Assembly (NCBI RefSeq): GCF_009647605.1
Contig: NZ_WJIF01000008.1
Span: forward strand, 6,062-58,258
Length of the DNA stretch: 52,197 nucleotides
Source: Agromyces agglutinans
GTDB lineage: Bacteria; Actinomycetota; Actinomycetes; Actinomycetales; Microbacteriaceae
Direction of reading: 5' to 3'
The notes beneath the pieces were generated by a model. That model did not search any database, was not told where the DNA came from, and saw only the letters and a program-made list of their open reading frames with translations. Positions 31,924 to 40,880 of the stretch are shown here, one piece after another; within the stretch, counting starts at the first letter, position 1, and each line of letters starts with the position of its first letter. The position numbers and the translations under genes are program-made.

Positions 31924-32903
31924 TCAGTGGGCGGTCAGCTCGTCGAGAGCCCCCAGAAGCTCGGGGTGCTCGAACGCGAAACCCGCCGCCGTGAGGGTCC
32001 CGGGCAGCACCCACCGGCTCTTGAGCACGAGCTCGGGTTCCGTGCGGAGCACCCACATCGCGGGCTCGAGCATCCAGCGCCAGGCGGGCAGACCCACGGG
32101 CATGCCCTCGAGGTCGCGCAGCAATCGCATCAGGGTGCGGTTGTCGCTCGGGTTCGGGCTCGCGAGGTTGACGGGCCCCGAGATGTCCTCGCGGTCGCGA
32201 AGGAAGCGGATGGCGCCGACGACATCGTCGATGTGGATCCAGCTGAACTTCTGGAACCCGCGCGTGCGATGCCATCCGGCGCTGGCGCTGCCGGTCGGCG
32301 ACGGCCCGATGCCGCGGTACCGGCGGTGCGGGAACCAGGGGCCGTCGATCTGCGGGCCCCCGAGACCCAGCCGCGCGAGCGTGATCAACGCGTTCGTGGC
32401 GGGTCCGTCGCCCAGCACGATCGCCATGCGGAGCGCGACGCGTCGCGTGCCGGGCAGGTCGCCGGCGAAGAACTGCCGCTCCCAGTTGCGCGCGACGTCG
32501 ACCGAGAATCCGTCGCCGAACTCGCCGTCGGCCTCAGAATTGGGGCGGTCCATGGCGTGGCGGTAAATGGTCGCGGTGGAGGCGTTGAACCAGACGGCTG
32601 GAGGTTCGTCGGCCCCTTCGACGGCCTCGCGAAGCGCCCGCGTGGTGTCGATCCTCGAACGCAGGATCTCGTTCCGGTTCGCCGTTGTGTACCGGCAGTT
32701 CACCGACTTGCCGGACAGGTTCACCAGCATGGCCGAGCCGTCGACGGCTCGGGCGATGCCCGCGGCATCCTGCCACGTGACGTCTTCGGTGCGTCCGATC
32801 CGGCGCACGTCATACCCGTCGTCGGCGAGCGCTCGCACGATCGCGTGCCGACGAACCCGCTCGCGCCCGCGACGACGGCTACCGGCGGGCGTGGCTGGGG
32901 CAT
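31924..32903 (-). pseudogene. TIGR01777-type epimerase, frameshifted near its start
   Basis: An NAD(P)-dependent extended SDR of the YfcH/SulA-like TIGR01777 family, about 326 aa if restored. The start MPQPRPPVAVVAGASGFVG, with the GxSGFVG dinucleotide loop, is read from 32903 in one frame. The rest, from HAIVRALADDGYDVRRIG to the end (WIHIDDVVGAI), is in another frame. The two join at about 32845-32848, where one base appears missing (the total length is 980 nt, one short of a multiple of three). It could be a true mutation or an assembly error. The function in the family is poorly defined. Confidence 0.75.
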
Positions 32904-33011
32904 GCGTGCAGCCTAGCCAGCATCGCCACCTGGCCGATGCCGGTTGTCTTGCCGCGAGGCCTTCGACAGACTGGCTGGAGGGCACCGGCCCGTCAGAGGG
33001 GGAGACGACGC

Positions 33012-34883
33012 ATGACCGATCAGGAACCGACCGACGCGATCATCGCCGCGCACGAGGAGCTCACGGCCCGACTGCCGTTCGACGACGACGCGGACTTCGC
33101 CGCCGCCGATCGGGGGTTCATCGCGTCGCTCGACGACCCGAAGATCCTCGACGCGAGCGGTGAAGTGGTCTGGGATGCCTCGACGTACGACTTCATCGAC
33201 GGAGACGCGCCCGGCTCGGTGAACCCGAGCCTCTGGCGGCAGAGCCGGCTCGTCGCGAAGCACGGCCTGTTCGAGGTCGTACCCGGGCTGTACCAGGTTC
33301 GAGGGCTCGACCTCTCGGTGATGTCGTTCATCGAGGGCGACTCGGGCGTGATCGTCGTCGATCCGCTCATCTCGAAGGAGACCGCGGCCGCCGCGGCGGC
33401 GCTGTACCGCGAGCATAGAGGCGACCGGCCGATCGTGGCCGTCATCCACACGCACTCGCACATCGACCACTTCGGCGGCGTGCAGGGCATCGTCACGCAA
33501 CAGCAGGTCGATGCCGGTGACGTGCAGATCATCGCCCCCGAGGGCCTGGTCGAGCACGCGGTCGCCGAGAACGTCTACGCCGGTACCGCAATGGGTCGTC
33601 GCGCCGGCTACATGTACGGCGCCGCGCTCGCCAGGGGTCCGAGGGGCGCCGTGGGCGCCGGCCTCGGGCAGACGACCTCGACGGGTGAGGCGACGCTGCT
33701 GCCGCCGACGCTGGAGATCACGACGACGGGCGAGACGCACACCATCGACGGCGTCGAGTTCGAGTTCCAGATGGCGCCCGGCACCGAGGCGCCGACCGAG
33801 ATGCACTTCTACATCCCGCGCTACGAGGCGCTGTGCATGGCCGAGAACGCCACGCACACGCTGCACAACCTGCTCACGCTGCGCGGCGCCGTCGTTCGCG
33901 ACCCGCACGTCTGGTCGCAGTACCTGACCGAGGCGATCGAGCGGTACGGCGACCGGGCCCAGGTGGTCTTCGCGTCGCACCACTGGCCGACCTGGGGCAA
34001 TGCCGAGATCGTCCGATTCCTCGGCCTGCAGCGCGACCTGTATGCCTACCTGCACGACCAGACGTTGCGCATGCTCAACCAGGGTCTGACCGGGGTCGAG
34101 ATCGCCGAGGTGATCCAGCTCCCGCCGGCACTCGAGAACGCGTGGCACGCGCGCGGCTACTACGGCTCGGTCAGCCACAACGTGAAGGCGATCTACCAGC
34201 GATACATGGGCTGGTTCGACGGCAACCCGGCCCGCCTGTGGCCGCACCCGCCGGCCGCCCTCGCGGAACGCTACGTCGACGCCATCGGCGGTGTCGACCG
34301 CGTCCTCGAGGTCGCGCGCGCCGCGTACGAGGCGGGCGACTTCCGGTGGGCGGCGACCCTGCTCGACCACGCGGTCTTCGTCGACGCCGGCAACGAGGCC
34401 GTGAAGGCGCTCTACGCCGACACCCTCGAGCAACTCGGCTACGGAGCCGAGAACGGCACGTGGCGCAACTTCTTCCTGTCCGGAGCGACCGAGCTGCGCG
34501 GCGGCAACTTCGGCACGCCGACCGTGACGAACGCGCCGGCCATCCTCGCGCAACTCACGCCCGAGCAGGTGTTCGACGCCATCGCCATCACCGTCGACGG
34601 CCCGAAGGCCTGGGACCTCGACCTCGCGTTCGACGTGACGGTGAGCGACCTCGGGCGGAGCTTCCACCTCACCCTCCGCAACGGAGTCCTCGTGTACGTC
34701 GAACGCGAACCCGAGCCCGACGCCGCGCTGCATCTCACCCTCGAGAAGGCGCGACTCATCCGCCTCGCGGGCGGCGATCTCGACTCCGACGGGCTCGACG
34801 CGACCGGAGAGCTCGGCGTGCTGCGGCAGCTGTTCGGCGTGCTGAACCCCGGCGACCCCGCATTCGAGATCGTGCTCCCGTAG
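33012..34883 (+). CDS. Alkyl sulfatase (type III, metallo-beta-lactamase fold)
   Basis: A 623-aa SdsA1-like hydrolase of primary alkyl sulfates such as SDS. The zinc-binding motif is THSHIDH with H148, H150, D152 and H153. Further conserved blocks are ENATHTLHNLLTLRG and ASHHWPTWGN. A dimerisation domain (HNVKAIYQRYMGWFDGNP) and a C-terminal SCP2-like lipid-binding domain (from about residue 505) follow. No signal peptide is visible, so it appears cytosolic. Some relatives are secreted. ATG 33012 has GGGGGAGA seven bases upstream, which decides the start. Confidence 0.9.
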   Translation: MTDQEPTDAIIAAHEELTARLPFDDDADFAAADRGFIASLDDPKILDASGEVVWDASTYDFIDGDAPGSVNPSLWRQSRLVAKHGLFEVVPGLYQVRGLDLSVMSFIEGDSGVIVVDPLISKETAAAAAALYREHRGDRPIVAVIHTHSHIDHFGGVQGIVTQQQVDAGDVQIIAPEGLVEHAVAENVYAGTAMGRRAGYMYGAALARGPRGAVGAGLGQTTSTGEATLLPPTLEITTTGETHTIDGVEFEFQMAPGTEAPTEMHFYIPRYEALCMAENATHTLHNLLTLRGAVVRDPHVWSQYLTEAIERYGDRAQVVFASHHWPTWGNAEIVRFLGLQRDLYAYLHDQTLRMLNQGLTGVEIAEVIQLPPALENAWHARGYYGSVSHNVKAIYQRYMGWFDGNPARLWPHPPAALAERYVDAIGGVDRVLEVARAAYEAGDFRWAATLLDHAVFVDAGNEAVKALYADTLEQLGYGAENGTWRNFFLSGATELRGGNFGTPTVTNAPAILAQLTPEQVFDAIAITVDGPKAWDLDLAFDVTVSDLGRSFHLTLRNGVLVYVEREPEPDAALHLTLEKARLIRLAGGDLDSDGLDATGELGVLRQLFGVLNPGDPAFEIVLP

Positions 34884-35056
34884 GAGCTGCCCACTCGGGC
34901 GACGATCGGTGCCCCGTTCGCGGCGCGAATGCGCTCGCCGCGGCGAGCCGCGCGAGCGGTGATGGAGGCTCAGGGGAACCACGAGGAGCACCGATCCACG
35001 AGCGAGGCGAGCGCAGGGCGCGCGGCACGCGACCGCCGAAGCCGGCAAGGCGTGCC

Positions 35057-38000
35057 GTGCCGCGTGTGCGCGCGCCGTCGCCGGGCAGACCAGCATGGCG
35101 CCTGCAGGCCGACGACGTCATCGACCTGCAGCGCGACGCGGGCAACCACGCCGTCACGGCGCACCTCCAGCGCGACCAAGGGCCCGACTCGCTCGCAGGT
35201 CGGCACGCGCGCGAACCGATCCCGACCGGTGGCCCCGACATCCGGCCCGCGTTGCAGGCACGCTACCCGGCGCTGCTCGGCGCCCTCACGACGGCCCAGC
35301 TCGAGCAGTGGCAGCGGGTGGTCGACCACTACACCATCTCCTGGCACGTCGACTTCCGGCTGCGGCGGCTGTGGGACGACTTCGCCTATTACGGCACCGT
35401 CCGCGAGCAGCATCCCGACTACCTCGAGGAGCGGCGGCGGCTGCTGCGCGCCGTGCCGCCGAAGCCGAACGAGCATCTCGCGGTCGACGTCCGGCTGCTG
35501 CTCGCCGACGACGTGCACGAGCCGCCGGAATGGGATGCGAAGGCCGAGACCGAATTCCGGCAGTGGGCGGTCGAGCAGATCACGAAGCGCCCGCTCGAGC
35601 TGAGCCTGCGCCCCGCACCCGGCGAGGCGCTCGGGCAGCACCCGATGCCCGGCATCGTGCACAAGACGAAGGGCTTCGTGACCGCCGACGACCTGCGCAA
35701 CGACTACCCGGAGGAGTACGCACGACGCGTCGCCGACCGGGAGGAGCTCGTGAAGCTGCGGGAGGCGCTGAGGGAGACCACCCAGGTCTGGCACGAGCTC
35801 CAGCCCATGCACGTCGAGCGGAGCGCGATCAACGCCAAGCGCATCGGCTTCGGGGCCATCCGACACATCTCCGAGGCGCTCGGCGAGGGGAGCGCGGCCT
35901 ATCCGTCGATCCGGATCTGGGACGGACCGCGTCAGCTCATCGAACGTGCGTGGCCGCTCCTGCGCGAGCGCAAGTACGAGCTCGCGGTGCCGCTCATCGC
36001 GATGGCCGAGCAGTCCACGGCAGAGGCGGCCAAGCGGTTCTCGGCCTACGAGAACCGGGTCATGACGGGCGCGGGGACTGCGGTGAAGTGGCTCAACCGC
36101 CTGAAGACGGCCGGCACCATCGCCGCCGGCATCGCCTCGGGCGGGTTGGGACTCACCGGCTCGGCGCTCGTCGCCGGCGGCTACACCTTCGCCCAGGAGG
36201 GGCTCGGCCGCGCCGCGGAGATGCACTACGGCCAGCGCGCGAGCCTCGGACTCGCGAGCCTCGTGCAGGCCGCCGGCGTGAGCGCCGTGATGACCTATCT
36301 CGGCGGCGGGCTGCAGGCCCGCTTCCAGGTCGCGATCAAGGCGCGCATCGACCGCATCCCCGACCTCGCGGGCACGAAGCTCGCCGAACTCACCGCCAGC
36401 GCGATGGCCGCCGGCACGTCGTCGGTCTACCTGACCGCAACCGAGACGGCCCTCAAGGCCATCGCGGAGGGCAAGGCACTGCCGAAGAACGCGAGCGAGT
36501 TCGCCGACCTCATCGTCGACGGCGTGGTGCAGAACGTCGCCATGGACCTCGGCCTCGCACGCGTCAACAGCCGCGTCGCGAAGGAGTACGACGCGTGGCG
36601 CGGCGGGTCGCGCGGGCCGGCGGTCACGATCCCCGAGATCCGGGGCGGGGATGCCACGCGGAGGGCCGGAGCCGGACTCCCCGCGGCCGACGCACCGGGC
36701 TCCGCCGGCACGGCGGCCGGGGGAGCCAAGGTGCCGGCCGGACGGCTCTCGGAGGTCGCCGTGCGCTCGCTGCTCGCGGAAGCCGGCGGATGGCCGAGGC
36801 TCCACGCCGAGCTGCATGGCGGAACCGGCCTCGGCGCGAACCTGCCGCTGCCCGAGCGACAGGCGCTCATCGCGCGGTTCGAGGCGCATCGCGAGCAGCT
36901 CGCCCAGAACGCCGGCGCGCTGTTCGGCGGAGACGTCGTGATCGCCGACTCGGGAGGTGGCCGGCAGATCGAGGTGCGCTTCGCCGGCGACGAGGCGGTG
37001 CAGCAGGTGGAGCACGCCACCGGATACCTCGACGCGAAGTCCCCCGGATGGGCCCGCCAGACCGACGTACGCCTCGTCGCGGCGCCCGCGTCGACGCGGT
37101 CGCCGAAGGCGACGACGGGCCCGGGTGGCCGGGACGCCGCACGCGTCGTCGAAAGCCTCAGTCCGGAGGCGCGCGCGCTCGCCGCGGAGTTCGTGCCCCT
37201 GTACGACCGCTACCGCGGCATGAGCGCCGAGGCGCGGTTCGACGCCCTGCTGGAGATCGCCAATCGCCAGCTCACCGCTTCGGGTGCGCCGCCGCTCATC
37301 CCGAATCACCTGAACAATCCGCGGCCCGATCAGTTCGGCAGGTTCCCGGCCTCGGCGTGGGAGCTGCAGATCAACCGCGCGCTCGTGTCGCAGCGGGATC
37401 CGTCCCCCGAGCAGTTCGCGCTCGCCTGCGACACGATCGCGCACGAGGCGCGGCACGCGCGGCAGTGGTTCCGCATCGCGCGCCTGCATCTCGAGCGCAC
37501 GATGCCCGGCGCGACGTACGCCGAGGTGCGTGCGCGCGCCGGCGCCGACGACGTGCTCCGGCACTTCGACGCGCAGACCGTGAAGGCGGCGTGGGAGGCG
37601 CAGACCGGCGCGCGGCCCGCGGAGTCGTTCCGAGCGGGGGACGTGCGTCACGCCGAGGCGGCGGCGTTCCACGACAGCGTGTTCGGCTCGAACCGCGACG
37701 CCCGCGAGCGGATCTACGACCTCGCGGAGATCCGGGTGAACGAACTCGGCATCGCCGAGCGCCGCCTCCGGTTCATCGACGGACTCGAGCTCCCGCCGAA
37801 CAACCGTCTGCTGCTCGACGCGCGAGCGCGCTACCGGGAGGCCCTGGATGCGCACACCCGGGCGCACCGCGACTACGAGATGCTCATCGAGGAGATCGAC
37901 GCCCGCGTCCACGGACAGGATGTCGCAACCGCGGTGCTGCACGACGCCCGGATGCTTCCCGCCGCGCGAGACCGGGCGCGTGCCGCGCACCGGGAGCTCG

Positions 38001-38218
38001 TCGTGGCCGGCCGCGAAGCCCTGGCTCCATCGGCCCGGGGGAGCCGGTTCACCCGGAGCGCGCGGACCGATGCCTTCCGGCGCTACGAGGAGGCGATGGC
38101 GTCGCTGCGCCGACTCGAGCAGCGCATCGAGGCCCGCTCGGCGGCGGCAGCGAAGGCAGCGGCCGGGCGTGGCGGCGGCGCCGGGGGAACGTCGGGCGGC
38201 GGGGCATCCACTCGGTGA
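35057..38218 (+). CDS. Large eCIS-like protein with HExxH motif
   Basis: A 1053-aa multidomain protein. Residues 24-33 (LQRDAGNHAV, then LQR) match the LQRxAGNxAV signature common at the N terminus of proteins associated with actinobacterial extracellular contractile injection systems (eCIS) and DUF4157. A helical region (60-330) precedes a glycine-rich hydrophobic stretch (350-430) that could insert into membranes. A Gly/Ala linker lies near 520-560. The HEARH sequence at residues 796-800 (within CDTIAHEARHARQW) is a zinc metallopeptidase motif. The end is a helical, Arg/Ala-rich tail. The start is unsure: GTG 35057 has AAGG seven bases upstream. No injection-system or immunity gene is adjacent. 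A toxin-like or cargo role is inference. Confidence 0.7.
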   Translation: MPRVRAPSPGRPAWRLQADDVIDLQRDAGNHAVTAHLQRDQGPDSLAGRHAREPIPTGGPDIRPALQARYPALLGALTTAQLEQWQRVVDHYTISWHVDFRLRRLWDDFAYYGTVREQHPDYLEERRRLLRAVPPKPNEHLAVDVRLLLADDVHEPPEWDAKAETEFRQWAVEQITKRPLELSLRPAPGEALGQHPMPGIVHKTKGFVTADDLRNDYPEEYARRVADREELVKLREALRETTQVWHELQPMHVERSAINAKRIGFGAIRHISEALGEGSAAYPSIRIWDGPRQLIERAWPLLRERKYELAVPLIAMAEQSTAEAAKRFSAYENRVMTGAGTAVKWLNRLKTAGTIAAGIASGGLGLTGSALVAGGYTFAQEGLGRAAEMHYGQRASLGLASLVQAAGVSAVMTYLGGGLQARFQVAIKARIDRIPDLAGTKLAELTASAMAAGTSSVYLTATETALKAIAEGKALPKNASEFADLIVDGVVQNVAMDLGLARVNSRVAKEYDAWRGGSRGPAVTIPEIRGGDATRRAGAGLPAADAPGSAGTAAGGAKVPAGRLSEVAVRSLLAEAGGWPRLHAELHGGTGLGANLPLPERQALIARFEAHREQLAQNAGALFGGDVVIADSGGGRQIEVRFAGDEAVQQVEHATGYLDAKSPGWARQTDVRLVAAPASTRSPKATTGPGGRDAARVVESLSPEARALAAEFVPLYDRYRGMSAEARFDALLEIANRQLTASGAPPLIPNHLNNPRPDQFGRFPASAWELQINRALVSQRDPSPEQFALACDTIAHEARHARQWFRIARLHLERTMPGATYAEVRARAGADDVLRHFDAQTVKAAWEAQTGARPAESFRAGDVRHAEAAAFHDSVFGSNRDARERIYDLAEIRVNELGIAERRLRFIDGLELPPNNRLLLDARARYREALDAHTRAHRDYEMLIEEIDARVHGQDVATAVLHDARMLPAARDRARAAHRELVVAGREALAPSARGSRFTRSARTDAFRRYEEAMASLRRLEQRIEARSAAAAKAAAGRGGGAGGTSGGGASTR

Positions 38219-38284
38219 ATCGGCTGACGCTTGCTGTGGCGCGCCGGATGTGGTCGGCTGGCCTCGGGGGCGAAGGGGGCCGAG

Positions 38285-39700
38285 ATGAGTGATCCGTCGT
38301 GGACGCAGGTCGTGAAGACCGCGGAGCCGGAACAGCCGGAACTCAAGCGGGTGCTCGGCCCGGGACTGCTGCTCCTGTTCATCGTGGGCGACATCCTCGG
38401 CACGGGCATCTACGCGCTCACGGGCCAGGTCGCCGCCGAGGTCGGCGGTGCCGCCTGGCTGCCCTTCCTGCTCGCGTTCGCCGTCGCGACGGTGACCGCG
38501 TTCTCCTACCTCGAACTCGTCACCAAGTACCCGCAGGCCGCGGGCGCCGCGCTCTACACGCACAAGGCCTTCGGCATCCACTTCTTCACCTTCATCGTCT
38601 GCTTCATCGTCATGACGTCGGGCATCACGTCGGCATCGACGGCCTCGCGCGCGTTCGCCGCGAACCTCGCGGTCGCGTTCGGCATCCCGGATGACACCCT
38701 GACGACGATGTTCGTCGCGCTCGCGTTCATCGTGTTGGTGATGCTGGTGAACCTCCGCGGCGTGAGCGAGAGCGTCTGGCTCAACGTCTGCCTCACGCTC
38801 GTCGAGCTCTCGGGGCTGCTCTTGGTCATCCTCATCGGCATGTGGGCGATCTCCGGCGGCAACGCCGACTGGTCGCGCGTCGTCGCCTTCGAGACGCCCG
38901 ACGACAAGAACGTGCTGCTCGCCGTCAGCACGGCGACCTCGCTCGCCTTCTTCGCGATGGTCGGCTTCGAGGACTCGGTCAACATGGCGGAGGAGACGAA
39001 GGAACCCAGCCGCATCTTCCCGAGGATGATGCTGACCGGACTCGGCATCGCGGCGGTCGTCTACGTGCTCGTGTCGATCACCGTGGTCGCGCTCGTGCCC
39101 ATCGGCGACCTCGTCGGCAGCGAGACGCCGCTCGTGACCGCGGTCGAGGCGGCCGCGCCCGGGTTCCCGATCAACGACCTGCTGCCGTTCATCTCGATGT
39201 TCGCCGTGGCCAACACCGCCCTAATCAACATGATGATGGCCAGCCGACTGCTCTACGGCATGAGCCGGCAGCAGGTGCTGCCGCCCTTCCTCGCGAAGGT
39301 CGCGCCGAAGCGGCGCACGCCGTGGGCGGCGATCCTCTTCACGAGCGCGCTCGCGCTCGGGCTCATCGTGTACGTCTCGCTCGACGCGGAGGGCTCCATC
39401 GTGGCGTTGCTCGGCGGCACGACGTCCCTCCTGCTGCTCACGGTGTTCGCGGTCGTCAACGTGGCGGTGCTGGTGCTGCGACGCCAGCCGGTCGACCACG
39501 ACCACTTCCGCACGCCCGTCGTGCTGCCCGTCATCGGCGCGATCACCTGCCTGTTCCTCGTCTTCCCCTGGACCTCGGGCCGACCCGCCGGGCAGTACGG
39601 CATCGCGCTCGCGCTGCTCGGCATCGGCGTCGTGCTCTGGATCGCCGAGCGCCTCTACACGAGGTCGCGACGGCATCGCGCCCGACGGGGTGGCGCCTGA
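38285..39700 (+). CDS. APC family amino-acid permease
   Basis: A 471-aa membrane protein with about 12 helices. The first helix region GPGLLLLFIVGDILGTGIYALTG carries the Gly-rich substrate-binding signature of APC transporters. ATG 38285 is preceded by GGGGGC, a moderate ribosome site. It is convergent with and overlaps the vanZ-like gene by 46 nt at its 3' end. The substrate cannot be read. Confidence 0.88.
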   Translation: MSDPSWTQVVKTAEPEQPELKRVLGPGLLLLFIVGDILGTGIYALTGQVAAEVGGAAWLPFLLAFAVATVTAFSYLELVTKYPQAAGAALYTHKAFGIHFFTFIVCFIVMTSGITSASTASRAFAANLAVAFGIPDDTLTTMFVALAFIVLVMLVNLRGVSESVWLNVCLTLVELSGLLLVILIGMWAISGGNADWSRVVAFETPDDKNVLLAVSTATSLAFFAMVGFEDSVNMAEETKEPSRIFPRMMLTGLGIAAVVYVLVSITVVALVPIGDLVGSETPLVTAVEAAAPGFPINDLLPFISMFAVANTALINMMMASRLLYGMSRQQVLPPFLAKVAPKRRTPWAAILFTSALALGLIVYVSLDAEGSIVALLGGTTSLLLLTVFAVVNVAVLVLRRQPVDHDHFRTPVVLPVIGAITCLFLVFPWTSGRPAGQYGIALALLGIGVVLWIAERLYTRSRRHRARRGGA

Positions 39701-40161
39701 GGACGCGACCGGCGGCTCGTCACGGCGAGCAGTCCCGTCCCGATCAGGCCCCCGGCGGTGTTCGCCACCACGTCCGTGACGTCGGAGATGCCGAGGCCGA
39801 AGACGAACTGCACGACCTCGAGCGCCAGGCTCGAGGCCGCGAACACGCCGGCCCGCCGCCACCACCGCCAGGCCGGCGCGAACACGCCGAGGTACAGGCC
39901 GAACGGCACGAACAGCCCGACGTTTGCGATGACCTCGCGGACGGCGCTGGCCCCCGCGTCGGCGGTCGGCACGAACGGGACCAGCTTGACGGCGCGCAGA
40001 TCACCGCCGGGGTCGGGCAGGTGCAGCTTCCACAGCACCGCCCATGCGAGCAGCACGAGGTACCCGGCGAACAGCGCCACCAGCGCGGCCATGAGCACGC
40101 CGCGCCACCGGTCCTGCACGGGCCGGCCGACCGGGGGCGGAGCGTCCACGACGCGGGTCAC
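39655..40161 (-). CDS. VanZ family protein
   Basis: A 168-aa membrane protein with four or five helices. The conserved VanZ signature is DVVANTAGGLIGTGLL near residue 135, and NVGLFVPFGLYLG is also typical. VanZ gives low-level teicoplanin resistance in enterococci. Homologues are widespread and not proof of resistance. GTG 40161 overlaps the vanY-like stop (GTGA), making an operon with the carboxypeptidase. The 3' end overlaps the APC permease gene on the other strand. Confidence 0.85.
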   Translation of the reverse strand: MTRVVDAPPPVGRPVQDRWRGVLMAALVALFAGYLVLLAWAVLWKLHLPDPGGDLRAVKLVPFVPTADAGASAVREVIANVGLFVPFGLYLGVFAPAWRWWRRAGVFAASSLALEVVQFVFGLGISDVTDVVANTAGGLIGTGLLAVTSRRSRPQAPPRRARCRRDLV

Positions 40162-40793
40162 GGCTGCATCCTCGGATCTTCCGTGGGATCGGCGTAGCCC
40201 GCCGGGCATCCGCCGTCGACCGCCTCGGGGCGCAGCTCGAAGTGCCACGGCTCGTTGCCGTAGACCTGGCACAGCCCGTATTCGAAGCCGTGCTGCGACA
40301 GCCACAGCCATCCGTCGACCGGTCCGACGTCGACCGCGGTGCCCGACACGTGGGCGGAGGTCTCCGCGGTCGCGACCCACCGTGCCGCCTCATCGGCCGA
40401 GCCGTACTCGGCGACCGCCTCGCGCAGCAACTGCTCCTGGTACTCGGGGGAGCGCCAGCCGCTGGTGACCTCGAGCGAGAGGCCGTCGGCCGAGGCATCC
40501 GCCGTCGCATCGCGCAGCGCCTGTCGCAGCGCCGCATCGAGGTTCGCGATGCCGGGATACCTGTCGTCGAAGGCGCCGACGCCCTCGGGCATCGCACCGT
40601 CGGCCTCGGTGACGGCGCCGTCGGGCGACGGCAGCGCATCGAGGCGCTCGCCGGGGGCGGCGCCGAGCGGCCGCGTCGCCCAGGCCGCCGACTGGAAGAC
40701 GGCGATGCCGAGGAGCACGACGTTGACGAGGAACAGGACGGCGACGAGGCGCCTCAGGGTTCGGGACGGGATTCGCGGTGCCGGGTGACTCAT
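40158..40793 (-). CDS. D-alanyl-D-alanine carboxypeptidase (VanY-like)
   Basis: A 211-aa membrane-anchored enzyme. One helix spans residues 16-35. The M15B motifs are present: SGWRSPEYQEQLL, the zinc ligands in SAHVSGTAVDVG (SxHxxGxAxD), and the last His in NEPWHFEL. Such enzymes trim the terminal D-Ala from peptidoglycan pentapeptide. The ATG at 40793 lies inside the palindrome at 40784-40799. The gene is divergent from the response regulator and leads the vanY-vanZ pair. Confidence 0.85.
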   Translation of the reverse strand: MSHPAPRIPSRTLRRLVAVLFLVNVVLLGIAVFQSAAWATRPLGAAPGERLDALPSPDGAVTEADGAMPEGVGAFDDRYPGIANLDAALRQALRDATADASADGLSLEVTSGWRSPEYQEQLLREAVAEYGSADEAARWVATAETSAHVSGTAVDVGPVDGWLWLSQHGFEYGLCQVYGNEPWHFELRPEAVDGGCPAGYADPTEDPRMQP

Positions 40794-40799
40794 GTCACC
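40784..40799. promoter_or_regulatory. Palindrome over the vanY start codon
   Basis: GGTGAC-TCAT-GTCACC, a perfect 6-bp inverted repeat that includes the vanY ATG. It could be an operator or an mRNA hairpin limiting initiation. Confidence 0.4.
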
Positions 40800-40829
40800 G
40801 AGTCCATCGGGCGCCGCGTTGCGACCCCG

Positions 40830-40845
40830 TATGCGGATTCGCATA
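40830..40845. promoter_or_regulatory. Palindrome in the van divergent promoter
   Basis: TATGCG-GATT-CGCATA, a perfect inverted repeat 24 nt before the response-regulator -10 box and between the two divergent genes. It is the best candidate binding site for the response regulator. Confidence 0.45.
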
Positions 40846-40868
40846 TGCCGGCGATACACCCGGGCTCC

Positions 40869-40874
40869 TAGGGT
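40869..40874 (+). promoter_or_regulatory. Leaderless -10 box of the response regulator gene
   Basis: TAGGGT is followed by six bases and the ATG at 40881, with no Shine-Dalgarno sequence. Confidence 0.45.
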
Positions 40875-40880
40875 GGTGGC

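Noticed and set aside
33833..38218. Reading the eCIS-like protein from 33833 (1461 aa)
   Set aside because: The first 400 codons lie over the alkyl sulfatase in another frame and are Arg/Pro/Ala-rich shadow sequence.
34000..39000. Injection-system structural genes near the eCIS-like protein
   Set aside because: No sheath, tube, baseplate or AAA+ ATPase gene is seen on either strand.
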